Shown piece by piece: positions 24,856-35,754 of a stretch of DNA of 64,000 bases. Below the pieces are notes generated by a model, which saw only the letters and a list, made by a program, of their open reading frames with translations, ran no database searches and was not told the origin of the DNA. The translations under genes and the position numbers were made by a program. Positions within the stretch are counted from its first letter, which is position 1; the number at the start of each line of letters is the position of its first letter. Source of the stretch: Diphasiastrum complanatum (Eukaryota > Streptophyta > Lycopodiopsida > Lycopodiales > Lycopodiaceae). Location of the stretch: NCBI GenBank assembly GCA_029204225.1, contig CM055100.1, positions 51,459,260-51,523,259 on the forward strand. The letters are read 5' to 3'.

Positions 24856-27800
24856 GTTTGTCTCAGCCTGCTCCTTACTTTGGATATGTGGGATGAAAGA
24901 GTTCCGACTGAGCCCCGTTCGGTAAGGTTAATCACGGGTGCTTCTTGATCAAGTGAAGGGAAGAGTGGTGTCCCTGGCGGTGTCAGAAGCCTGCAGCAGA
25001 ATCATCATACCAGCACTATAAATATGCAGTCATGTATGAGCTGTACATGAACCTTACATAAGCAATAGATCAGCATGCACAATATTTGATGATGCATATC
25101 TCACATTTCAGCAGCACATTTTTTAATCCAAGATTCCAAGTATCTCTAAATAGCTTGTCACTGCACACAAATTTGTTACAAATTCTTTAGATTGACATAG
25201 TAATTGTGGCCAGACGACAAGTTAGTCAAATCATATAATGTTTTGCCATAACTGCTCATCATTCCAAGGGGTTCCATTCCATTCATCAGCTCCTACTTCA
25301 TAGGTGCAGTGCTGCATAAATATGCTATGTAAATGGTAGAAGTCCCTCCATTTTCATGGAAATGCAATGAGGGAGGCATACTCATGTCGCACAAGCCCAA
25401 ATAGTCCCGTGCTACACTTAGCAGAAATGTGAAAGGATGAAGCCAAGAGCCAAGATCAGAATTGCAAAAAAGGTAGCATCCTGCTATAGTTCTTGCTATA
25501 GCCAAGAGGTGGCAGTGGGGCTCAAATTTGCAAACTTCAAATGAGAGTCCAAGCTCTGAGCTATCTAAATGGTCAACGACTTTAACAAGATGAAAATAAA
25601 GTAAACGATCCCTGATGCAAAGGTCACATTTCATCACAGAAGGATTACCAAATGGCAACAAATTTAAAAAATGAAAGCCCGTATGTCCAACAAGGCCCCT
25701 TGAACTTCTCATGTAGGAGTGATCATCAAAGGAACTTGTATTCTACATATTCAGAAGGAATGCGGTAAATGAAGATATCTCCAGGGAAAAATTCTGCAAT
25801 ATGCAGCAATTAATCTATACAATCGAATGATACTAATCTGCTCTCCATCTCACTCCCACAAGGCATGCATCAATAACACGTAAGTAGCCTCTTTGGAGGA
25901 CTACAAATAAAATCATGTTGCCTCCAGAATGGAGCAGAACCTGTGATATACAGTAGATGATGATGATGACACAGTTTGAAGCTGATGTGGGTGTCACAGG
26001 CTGCATTCATGACATGAAATGTGGTTTACTGAAGAGAGGCATTATGGATAATTTTTGCTATGTGTTTAGAACCAAGAGAGGTTTTATCAAAGATGAAAGT
26101 AGTTTCCTGTTTAAAAGTGTGTCACTTCAATTTCACAGTTCCTCAAACTCATTTAAAAAGTTCAAAAGAATACCAGATCCAAGACTGTCCAACTTCTGCA
26201 ATGAGAGAAACACAATGTAGCAAGTTGCACTACAAGAATCGAATTGATTCAATGGCTTCTGGAGAAATCGTGTAAGATTTTGAAGTGATTACTACCTTTC
26301 AGATGTATTATGCATGTTACTTCCAACATTTGACCTTTCAAAAACAAAGTTAGATAGTTAAAAGTTACAATCACATCCTGCAACTCTCATAGCGGACAAC
26401 CTTCCTTCACTTATAACACGCTATTGTTTTAATTAATGGAAATAAGACCAATACTTTTTATGCACAGTGATACAATATGAGCTAGTATATTCAAACTATT
26501 TTGATCTACTATTTAAAGTTTTTACTTTCATAACTGCCTACTACCACTACAAGTAACATAATCTTCAAGATTAAAGAGGTAGTTGACCTCTTACCAGTCA
26601 TAATCGTTCTTATCAGGGTCGGCCAACAGTAAATCACTAGATCCCTTTTCTGAACATACTCGAAGTTCCAGATCTTCATTTCCTGAAATGTATTCATATC
26701 CTGTATAAGTGCTTATAGAATTTGCTGCAAAATCTAAGCTTGACACCCTGGATGCAGGGCAAGAAAGAGACAGGAAGGAAATTTATTATGAAACAGAGTG
26801 ATTCCACATTATACAAGTCACAGCTGCTGTCTCTTTCTTAAGTCTAGAATAGTCCCGGAAGATAACAAAAATGACATGCGATCTTTAGCTTATGAGTCCA
26901 CCTCATCGAGTCTCCTTATGTATTCTTGTCTATGTGTTAAAGGTAACCCAAGAAGAGAACTTTTCTATTTTTGGACAGAAAGACTTTTTCATACCTTGCT
27001 CATTTTCAAACAATAAACGCAGTTCTAAGCTGATTAGAAAAATTTCAAAGACATTTGTAAATACTTCAGATTCTTAGCTTTAGGTACAACAGCTTACAAC
27101 TTTCCAAAGCCATAACATAACAATAATGATTCCATCTTTCCCTCTGTTCTCCAGCTCCCTGTCCATAGGACTCCGTAACTAATAGCAAGAATTCCTATAT
27201 ACTTTGTCAATTGTAGGGATCTAATGAACATGGTCTTAAGTCATAGAAATGCTATACCCAGCAGCTTCAGAGAGAGCATGCTTCACCTAGCATTATCCTT
27301 GTGTGTATGTGTGTGTGCATGCACATGCATGTGTAGGTGCCTGCGTGTGTGTAGGCACATACATGTGAGACAAAGACTCAATAGCTTCTTCACTGAAGAA
27401 CTATCACGTGTGCATGCTTGAAAGTGCATTAGTCACAGCTTCTACCGTGTTCAGGAATCCACTTATTAGCTTCTGCTTTGCAGATAAAACATGCATAGAA
27501 TATGACCTTTTTAGCTACTAAAGCAGATCTTTGATGTTGGAAATTCTGATACATCACAGTACATGAGTTGTGATCAAGATCACAAAAGAAGACTGATAAA
27601 ACAAAGGAAAACTGCAACCAAGCTATAAGGGATGTAGACCAATAAGATGATAAGCTGCTCAAATAAATCAATGCTTTCACTCGCCTACATGTTGAGCTAT
27701 GATAGACTAGAGCTATACTCTGAACCATCCATGAGTAAAAAATGAGGCTTGCAGGCCTCTTTACAGTTCTTGCCCTGATTGGAAAATACGTGACTCTGGA

Positions 27801-30321
27801 AATTGTAGGTAACTTAAGCTGTTATGTCGTGTAAGAACGTAAATTTTGGGATTAGGGTCCATATATGGATCAGTGGTTTTGGAGATTTGATAGACAAATA
27901 TTTATGTGAAAGATGTAACAATGTCAACTCTAGTGTCCTACATAACAAAACGGACATAATGTCAAATATGTGTGCAAAGACTACTTGAAAGTGTTGAACA
28001 CATGAGGAGGTCCTTTTGCACAAGAATACTTCAAGAATACTAAGGATCTTTAGTTTTGTCACAATGAACTTGACATTTGATAAAATATTTACTTAAGGCA
28101 TGATAGAATAAACACTTTACATGAATAAAGCATGTTACAAATGAACCGTTGGAAGGATTCTGAGAGCTTTTTGAAAATGAAAACCAACGGCTACAGTGTG
28201 AAAAGAAAGTCTATAGCACCAAGAAAGGCATGGCACTCCTAGCTCTCCTACACTCTCTTCAACTTTGACAAACAATCTCCTGATAAGGTTCAAAAGTGTC
28301 AACATGATGAAATATTATCCACAAAATGATGCAAAATTGAATACAACTCATGTAGATTAAGAACTGATTTTTGACACTAATGAACATTGCACAAAGTGAT
28401 CAATCGGCTATGTGACTTTAAGATTTACTGACAGTTGCCCAAACGACTTTCGTTGGCAAGGCAGAATTGAAAGCTCACCTTCACCTCTTGGGAGTCTCTA
28501 TCTTACAGTATTCAACAAAATTAGTGCAAATTTTCATGCTGAGGAAGTAAAGGGCTAATTGATCAAAGATGGTCTCTTGGGTACATCTTGATGAAAAGGA
28601 GGATATGTTACCAGACTAGAGATAGCAGGCTTATCAAAAAGAGGAAAGCAAAAATCTAAAAGGATGACAGCCAAGATTTTCCTTGTGGAAAAGTCTTCTT
28701 CAAAAGCTTACTATCTTACCAAGAAATAGCAGAAACGACAAGTGCAGTTTTGTGAATCAACTACAGATTTTTTTCCTATTCAGTTTACGTAAAGATCACA
28801 GATTTCTGATTATAAGAATCTCAATGAAGCTCAATTGAACGGCCTTTGAACAAAGAGAAGCCGAGAGGGAGATTATGAGGGTTGCCATGCAAGCTACTTG
28901 GTGCTGCCAAATGATTGTAAGTAGAGCAACAGCAAGCCTAAACAACTATAAGAAGAAAACTTGCATAACAGCTCCCATGAATTGAGGCTGATATGGCTCT
29001 AAAAGAGTAAGATGTGAAAAGAGAAAGGAATTATTACAGTGCTTTTCCCCTGTGCTTTTGCAAAGAGAAATAGTGACTAATGTATGCCCTAGAAAAGATT
29101 TAGTTGGTGCTTTGTGGTCAAGCATAACAAAGTAAACGATTAGATCACCTGTTGCAAAACATAACATAAGTATGCAAGACTGCGTAGAATATTGCCGAGC
29201 TGTGACTAGCTAGCCTGGTAGATTACTGTTAATAACCAGTTAAGTCGCTGGGTCGACGTTAGTATTAGTAGACTTGAAGTTTCAAGGACAGCTCCTCCTG
29301 CTCATCTAGCTGATGATTGGAAAGGCAAACACTAACCTAATCTTTATTCTAAATATCGAGTGGTGTATGGAATCTCTAAAAGGCTGCAATAGAAAGGTGT
29401 TAGAGACAGTTAGACTCAAGATTCCACATTCCCAGCCATTCTTCCGTTCCCACACGATTTAAATTTAGTTGCAACGTTGCCCTGTTTGCGAAGGAGATTT
29501 GTAGGACAAGACAATTGATTGTTACTGGCTGGTCATTATTGAATCAAGTTACGAATCGCAAAGGCTTTATGTATCAATATGAAACTGTATGCTAAGTTTG
29601 GCGCTACCTCAAATATGTAAGGCGTAGGGGATACGCACACTGAAGTACAGTTGCAACATAGTTCAGTTGCGGAGCTCAATGAGCATTAAAGACATAAAAT
29701 TTCAAGTGAATTCGGAGTCGTTTGGAAGATAATAGCGACGATTTGAGGTTAGGAGAACTTCAATGACTAGGTGCAAGCCTCAGGCATACAAATTTATTAT
29801 TCTGTCTCTAAACTGAGAATTCAATCAGTTAAAATGGAGATTAGGGGCAGAGCGAGATAGACAGACACAGAGGGAGACTGAAGTAATCAACTGATTATTT
29901 TGTCTCAAAACTTAAGGTTGATGCGCCAGAGTAAAGTTTCACAACAGGATAAAGAAAGCTAGCGAATCGTAACAAATCTGGAGAACTGCAAAACGAGAAT
30001 TTCAATTCGGCAAGCCTTTGCTCTAAAAAACGAAGCCATCAGCAATCAACACGCTGTCTTGCATTTATGATGTGTTGATACTTGAAGAAAGATATGAAAA
30101 TTGTACATACTTAGAGAAGCTTCAATATCTTCGTTGGATAGGAGCAAGAAATTGTTGGAATCTCGCTTGTGCATATCCTGAAAGAGAGTCAAATCTTCAT
30201 CTCGGTCTTTCAAAAGGCTCCCCATACTCCGCTTACGCCTGTGCTCTCCAGCATTATCTACTCTTGTGCTCATCTTGCTAGCACCAACCTCAAATATAGC
30301 AGATTCCGACCCCGGTAACAT
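20162..30321 (-). CDS. Ser-rich plant protein of the LLTPPGTPLFPSL (BPP-like) family, 6 exons, 1375 aa
   Basis: Exons on the minus strand are 30321-30111, 26682-26595, 24990-24879, 24429-23704, 23496-21024 and 20679-20162. All introns are GT-AG, phases match at every junction (1, 2, 0, 0, 1), and the summed CDS is 4128 nt. Residues 35-60 hold the acidic/aromatic motif DEDLTLFQDM...FLLL. Residues 92-114 hold DPDKNDYDWLLTPPGTPLF, with the Trp codon split by intron 2. Residues 255-265 (FSVAPSNLRTS) match the family's FSLxxPPNLRTS motif and are followed by a long Ser-rich basic stretch. Residues 760-998 are four tandem repeats. Residues 1236-1251 (LEATDTILFCSSIVHD) and the C-terminus KCQCTIL match the C-terminal region of long family members as I remember Arabidopsis At1g27850. 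Some related Arabidopsis proteins (BPP1) are reported to bind microtubules; that role here is inference. CTIL is a CaaX box, and a final Leu favours geranylgeranylation. An alternative start is Met17. Confidence 0.88.
21640..22356 (-). repeat. Four in-frame 180-bp tandem repeats inside the largest exon
   Basis: Units are 22356-22180 (177 bp), 22179-22000, 21999-21820 and 21819-21640 (180 bp each). Each encodes about 60 aa beginning NGKDIVC-EVH and containing GEHS-AK, DNFPDCA and NEEF. Length differences are whole codons, so the frame is kept. Copies differ by scattered point changes, and the two upstream units share ILQASK while the others have QARR or QTRR. The repeat is acidic and predicted disordered; it has no domain I recognise. 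Confidence 0.95.
24769..24852. repeat. (GT)n(GA)n compound microsatellite in intron 3
   Basis: About 12 GT units run directly into about 27 GA units. They lie just downstream of the exon-3 splice donor at 24878. Confidence 0.95.
24991..26594 (-). other. Intron 2 of the Ser-rich gene
   Basis: The donor is TG|GTAAGA at 26594 and the acceptor CTGCAG at 24991. Its 1.6 kb hold no recognisable gene on either strand. Confidence 0.8.
26683..30110 (-). other. Intron 1 of the Ser-rich gene (3.4 kb)
   Basis: The donor is AA|GTATGT at 30110 and the acceptor TTTCAG ends at 26683. It contains an imperfect GT-rich stretch at 27298-27368 and no coding remnant I can identify. Confidence 0.8.
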
Positions 30322-31130
30322 TGTTCAGCAAAGGAGAAGATAAAAACGAATGCCTGCTCAGCTACTGGCCCTCAGAGGGGAAGAGATGGACATAGCTAGA
30401 GATAAGCAGTTTCGGCCCAGTACATTTTTCAAAAACTCCAGTCCTCCTTGGGATAAGCCTATACCACGTTGAATCGCGGTGGATAGAGCGTTCATTTGCA
30501 TTGCGATCGTAGCCACTGGCGAAAGCATTCTGAAGCAAAGCGCTGGATTAAGAACTGCATTATGTCACCGATTCATGCCAGCTCTGAGAAGGGTTCTCAG
30601 CTTTCAAGCACCGCACTGACAGAATCTAAGAAAAGATTCATCAAAAGCAAGGAAATTGAAGACGATCAGAAAAAGCAGACTAAGAATTCGCTTTGCTTCT
30701 GTCAGGCTTAAAGCAAAAGCTGGCAGCCAGTATCATAAAAAACAACCTTGGATCCCAGAAGAGACATGCAAAGAGGCTTCCAGCTACAACTAGCGTTTCA
30801 AGTGTGAACAGTGAGACGATGAGAGAGGATCGGAAAGAATACTGAGAGAGACGTTAGAATTGTGCCGAAGAATTGGAGATTCCATTCATCTGCCATGCAT
30901 TTGGAAGGATTGTAGCTTCTGCTGCTGCTTGTGCTGAGGGAGTTCCCGCCGTGGGCATAGCTTTTGCTCAGTCTTGTCAGCTAAGCAAGCCAGCGAGAGA
31001 GACAGAAAGAGCAGAAGAAAAAGAGAGAGAGAGAGAGACAGAGAGAAAGAGAAACAAAGAGACAGAAGAAGAGAGACGAAAAGAAAGAGAGAGAGAGAGA
31101 GAGCGAGAGAGAGAGGGCTTGGCTTAATGG
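30322..31130 (-). promoter_or_regulatory. Upstream region of the Ser-rich gene with CT-rich tract
   Basis: There is no reading frame with support. A purine-rich tract at 30993-31117 (CT-rich on the gene's strand), with several AG runs, lies about 700 bp upstream of the start codon. This is a position where plant promoters and 5' UTRs often carry CT microsatellites. Transcription start is not determined. Confidence 0.4.
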
Positions 31131-32012
31131 CATGTTGTATGCATGATCACTTGGATTTTTGCCACGTGTCATAACGCCACCTGGACTGTTGTAAATCGTC
31201 GATCGATCTGACTATCGTGACAAAATCCGACGGTCCGGAGAAGGAGATCCCTGCAGCACAGCGTTACAGCATAGCTTCCGCACGATCCCAGGTTTATCTG
31301 CACGCTACGATTTTAGCATCTCCACCGTCAGATACTTCTACGGAGAACACGATTCTGCCACGCGGTGAGACCAAGCTGTTTAAAAGCTACCAAGTGGCTA
31401 GTTTGACACGTGGCGAGCATCGACTGAGGCGGCGTAAAAAATGGCGTGCAGTAGGCGAGATAGCGACAGGACGAGAGCCGGGAGGAATCCGCGGTCACAT
31501 GTTAGATGTGGACACGGCCGCAGGTCTGGCACCAGGAGGTCGGGCGTTCCCCCCCCCACCCCGGCCCTTCTCAAAAGCACGCTGACATTTTAAATCGCTA
31601 GCCATTGGATATGCTCAGAAGCACCAGCGATCTTGTACACGTCGCAGATTGACTCGTGGCGATCATCCAACCGTGCGGATTCAAACCTGCGCTGCTTTCG
31701 CTGGGGCCGCTCGAGAGCCTCAACTGCCGACAGTCCGCCCCCCGGCCGCCGGGGGTAGTTTGGCAGCAACCGGGAGGCGGGGCCCAGCGGCGTCCGGCCT
31801 GTGGCCTGGCTTTCTCATAAAGGCAGACATCCTCGGCGTCGCGCACTAACGTCAAACCTCTTCTGACATGCCACGTCACACGCCACGTGGCAGAAGAGTG
31901 GCCCTAGGTACCACCCTGTCAAAGTTGATGCGCATTTCAGAAGCTGGAACAGATTATTATTTGGAATCCCCTTCTCTGCCACATCAGCAGGCTGCAGGCA
32001 AGAATTTATAAA
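31131..32012. promoter_or_regulatory. GC-rich block with three extended G-boxes and a plus-strand TATA box
   Basis: This block is clearly richer in G+C and CpG than its surroundings. Extended G-boxes are GCCACGTGTC (31161-31170), GACACGTGGC (31405-31414, the exact reverse complement of the first) and GCCACGTGGC (31882-31891). A TATA-like TTTATAAA lies at 32005-32012 on the plus strand. G-boxes bind bZIP/bHLH factors in light and ABA responses. It could serve the minus-strand gene or a lost plus-strand gene; no coding sequence follows the TATA box. Confidence 0.5.
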
Positions 32013-32027
32013 GGCCACACACAAGAC

Positions 32028-33890
32028 ACACACACACACACACATATTTCTTGGGAGTGAAGAATGCACATTATATGCATTACTACAAAAACACTTCTCT
32101 TCCTCTCTACTCCACCTTTAATTTCACCATCTTGTTGGGTTCATTCAAAGAGGTGAAGGGTATTTTTGTCACATATGGAATGAGGTATTCCAAAACATGA
32201 CCAAGGTACTAGGTAAGGCCTACCCCTTATCCAACAATCTAGAATGTCCCACACATCATGATACTTGATTGCAAGCATTTGGGTTGTTGGATGATGGGTG
32301 GACCCTCTACTATACCCTTAGTCACACGAATGGGAAGACATTATTAGGTAATGTGTTAGTGCGAGATGGGAACTCATATGGTTTGAATTCCTTGTGCATG
32401 TTTCTATTATCTTGTTTGGGAGGATAGTTAAGGTATTCGGTCTTATAGGGAGTGAAGAGTCTCCTCGGACATGCATTGGGTAACACCCTACAACCAACAA
32501 ATTAGATAAAACAGATTTTCAATATTAGTATCGAAAAGAGAGATTAATGAACAAAAATCTCAACACAAAAGATTTTTCAAAAATCTTAAACACAAGATTC
32601 TTCAAAGCTCCATGTTGAATCTTTGTTATAGATGCTATCAAAACACTACCTTGTATTTTGGAGAGGTGAGAATATGTTGTGCCATGTCATTGAGAAGAAG
32701 ATAGTTGTTAAGATAATGGAGGGTAGTGGAACAACTAGCAATTAACTTTGAAGAGTTCATATTTGTCTTTAGCCATAATTTAATTGAAGACAACAATTAT
32801 AGATAAAGTATTGTCTTTGCCATAATTTAATTGAAGACAACAATTATAGATAAAGGCTAGGTAGCCTTCATCTTATGGAGCTTTACTTTATTCAAAATGT
32901 GACAACTTAAAGCTCACATCTATGAATCTCCCAAATGCACTTATTGGAGTTTTGAGGGAGAAGAGTGACTATGGTAGCTACGATGGTATAGATGATAGAC
33001 TTGTGATTGTCATACGTGGGATGCAAGAGGGAGGATGAATCTATTGGTGCCATTGGATTATTGGATTGTATGACAACTTGTGGGTAGCATTATTTTGCAC
33101 AAGAGATAGTTGATGGGGGGCTTGAAGAGCACTAATATCTAAGGAGCTTCTTGCTCTGGGACTTATTGATTTTGAGTAATATGACACCAAGGATCAATTT
33201 CACCCTCATTTGAAATCAAGTTGGAAGAAATCATTAGAGAATTAGAAGCATATTGCTCATCCTCATCAACAATAAGCTTGCTTTGCTTAATTCTTTGCTC
33301 TCTTCTTGTTTATAACATTCACTAGCAAAGTGCCCTTTTACACCATAATAAATACACTTCAACTTTGACTTGTCTTTCTTTTTACCCCCAAAGAAAAAGC
33401 CTCATCTTGCACTTGATCCATGGTGCCAATCTCATGGATCCAGACTAGGATAGTAAAACAAATAATAATATAGAATGCAAGATAAATAAGTCGTCAATGA
33501 TCTTTCGTTATCATATCGAAAAACAAATGCTCAGTCTCACATTTAGATATTAGCATCATACACAACGAAGAATTTTTGACTACGATTGAGGTGGAAGAGC
33601 ATTGGATGCTTGATTTTGTCAGAGCAGAGCTCACGCTATTACAAACCAATCTACCCACTTATTTCAGATTCATCATCTGAAACGAAAAACTTGTAAGTAC
33701 TCTATATTTATTGCCATTTCAAAATAGTACACGCTAAAGGTAAATGACATAATTTGCAATGGCACATTCACTAATATTTGTCTTGTCACAAATGCGAAAG
33801 AGACATGAGCTGATAACGTGCTGCAAAGATCTGCCTACAACAATCACCATTGTGGAAGAGCAATAGCTTAAAATACAGATTAGTAAAATC
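32028..33890. other. No intact gene; retroelement scrap and short tandem repeat
   Basis: An (AC)n run starts at 32028. A 48-bp unit is duplicated in tandem at 32763-32857 (TTGTCTTT...GATAAAG). The minus strand at 33300-33430 encodes a gag zinc-knuckle remnant. Otherwise I see nothing. Confidence 0.6.
33130..33430 (-). pseudogene. Retrotransposon gag zinc-knuckle fragment
   Basis: Around 33362-33305 the minus strand reads KLKCIYYGVKGHFASECYK, a CCHC knuckle in which the second Cys has become Tyr. Lys-rich flanks precede it and an acidic stretch follows, as in copia Gag. Stops surround it and no pol is seen next to it. Confidence 0.6.
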
Positions 33891-33936
33891 TATGTATAGA
33901 CTCTTTCATTCAATAAATAAAAGCCCAAGTTGGACA

Positions 33937-34194
33937 TCAGTACATGTATTCAGGGCTCCCAAATTCAATAAAATAGAGCTGCATTTGATATATACATGTA
34001 TATTTTCTTATTGATTCTATACATTTTGTGCTATCTATATTTTTCAAATCTTTATTTAGCATAATGACATCATCTGGAGCGCCATCATCATCAGGGGGTG
34101 GCTGAAGCCATGCCCTCGCCAATATGCTCAGGATAATTTTTTGCGTGAATCTGTATACCTGGGCTGCTGTGTATTCATGAAGTTTAAACTGCAA
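33937..34194 (-). pseudogene. Unrecognised exon-like fragment (PPPDDDGAPDD)
   Basis: A frame of about 83 codons follows a good splice acceptor (TATCTTGCAG at about 34191). It contains LHEYTAAQVYRF and ARAWLQPPPDDDGAPDD, which look like real protein rather than chance sequence. I cannot assign a family. It lies downstream of the H3-like pseudogene on the same strand and could be a captured exon of a host gene. Confidence 0.3.
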
Positions 34195-34776
34195 GATAGA
34201 ATATTCACGTGTTAGTTACGGTTAGAAAATTTTTAGAATTGAAAAATTAATCACGATTCCAAAACCAAGAATAAACAAAATAAATTACTTTTGAAATATC
34301 AACATCATGTTGAAGGATGAACCACTCAAAAAATAACTTTGCATTATACAAAGTGTACCACCCACAACTGAATCAATAATTTTGCTAGGGTGACCGCAAA
34401 ATGTTCAACACACAAGACATCAATGAAGGAAAACTAAACAATGAACAAAATACATTAAATTGTTGATTTTAATTGCTGATGAGATGGACAAGATTTACTT
34501 CCAGACTGAAAATCTTCCATTGAGCTTTCTTCGCATTCTCTTTTGGAATGTATTTACATATAATCAGCAGGATCGAGTCAATATCCTTATGTGTATTCCT
34601 AGCCAAATTCATCTTTACACAAAAAAGTTTAATATTATTATTTGCAGATCTCGTGATAGAGATCAGGTTTAAGCTCCAGTGCTCACTGCAAAAAAAAATA
34701 GAGAGTTCCTTAGCTGCAATTCTGAGGAATATTTTCTATGATAAAGCTATTAAGAACAAAAAGCATATGAATTGTC

Positions 34777-34980
34777 TTACTTGTTATGATATAGCACAAG
34801 CAGGTATTTGGTTAGTGGCGTGCATCCACTAAACAGACACACTGCCAAGCTGTCGTTATTCTCCTTAAGGGCCTGAAGCAAATTTTTTTTGAGAAACAAA
34901 ACTTCTAGGTAGGATTCCCTTGCAATGTCAAATTGCAAGAGTTGGACCCCAGACTCTATCACAGGATCACTGATAGAAGC
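34777..34980 (-). pseudogene. Unrecognised coding-like fragment
   Basis: The frame reads SDPVIESGVQLLQFDIARES, then YLEVLF and NNDSLAVCLFSG, ending at a TAA at 34777. The composition is protein-like and the orientation is the same as the fragment at 33937-34194. They may be exons of one decayed gene, with a gap of about 580 bp between them. Function is unknown. Confidence 0.3.
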
Positions 34981-35071
34981 TCATCTGTTTTTCATATCCA
35001 AACACAATAACCTGTAATTTATACTAAAATCAAGTTTTTCTAATCTAAACAAAATGGAATTCCTATTCTAT

Positions 35072-35754
35072 CTACAACGTAAGATATTCATCCAAATCTA
35101 TATATGTATAAAAAGCTTTGGGAGGAGGAAGAGGTGGAAGAGAAGTATCTACATGATTAACTGAATTTTCCAAAATGGTTGTAGCTGTATTTACATCCAA
35201 CTCCAGTGCCGTAGTATCTAGATTTTTAGTAGAAGGGAATACTGGGATATCTGTCCTCCTGACTTTCTTCGGGGCCCTCATGGGGACTAGCTGCTTCCTA
35301 GGCCTCTTGGTCGAGAGGTTTGTCCTATCTAAGGGATTGGGTCTGAGAGCATATGGCTCACCCATATGTAATTTAGAGTACCTATCCCGCATCCTATATA
35401 GCAGTTGAAAATCTTTCGGCATTATTGTAACTCGCTTAGCATGTATGGGGAGAAAAAAGGAGTCTTAAAATAAAAGGGTCTAATAATCCTCAATAGCTTC
35501 TTGAAAGCACTGAAGTGTCTCGAGTGTGAATCTAACTAAATTGCCAAAATCATCCCTAGTGATCTGAGAACACTACGATAGAATGGAGCCCCAAGAATAC
35601 GAAGCTTGGTTGACCTCTAATATTTTCGAATATCAGATAGCCATCGGCTGTGGTTACGCCTTCTCGTTCGCCTTGGAGGATTCAAGGCAATGAGAGACCC
35701 TGAGGAAGGTCTAGCAGTGAAAAAATCTCTCATAGTTTGCTTTCTCCTATCCAT
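35072..35754 (-). pseudogene. Histone H3-like pseudogene with long C-terminal extension
   Basis: The start at 35754 reads MDRRKQTMR, matching the H3 N-terminus pattern (KQT-R). DIRKY[stop]RST follows where H3 has REIRKYQKST. After one frameshift near 35555 comes DDFGNLVRF, then LQCFQEAIEDY and IHAKRVTIMPKDFQL, the last nearly identical to the H3 alpha-3 region. Defects are a TAG for the Gln of RKYQ, TAG and TAA in the segment between alpha-2 and alpha-3, and the frameshift. After the H3 fold, about 100 codons stay open, basic then acidic (KRPRKQLVPMRAPKKVRR ... YIDLDEYLTL). Canonical H3 ends about six residues after this point, so the tail is extra. IHAKRVT with MPKD fits canonical H3 better than CENH3. 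It shares a bidirectional promoter with the gene at 36416. Origin is unknown: host paralogue, captured gene or viral histone. Confidence 0.72.

Noticed and set aside
24744-24935. Frame with Ser-Leu repeats and TH repeats
   Set aside because: Only its first part (exon 3) is real; the rest is translated microsatellite after the splice donor at 24878.
25293-25712. 139-codon minus-strand frame
   Set aside because: It lies wholly in intron 2, has no motif and no matching splice sites.
31217-31879. Reading frames of 60-122 codons on both strands
   Set aside because: They overlap in several frames in GC-rich, stop-poor promoter-like DNA and show no domain or start context.
34777-34980. Resemblance of SYLEVLF...NLLQ to the H3 alpha-2 helix
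   Set aside because: Two gaps are needed and the rest of the fold is missing; a second histone is not supported.
35072-35754. Reading the H3-like pseudogene as CENH3
   Set aside because: IHAKRVTIMPKD and the DF--LVRF region follow canonical H3, and loop 1 is not longer; divergence is spread over the protein.
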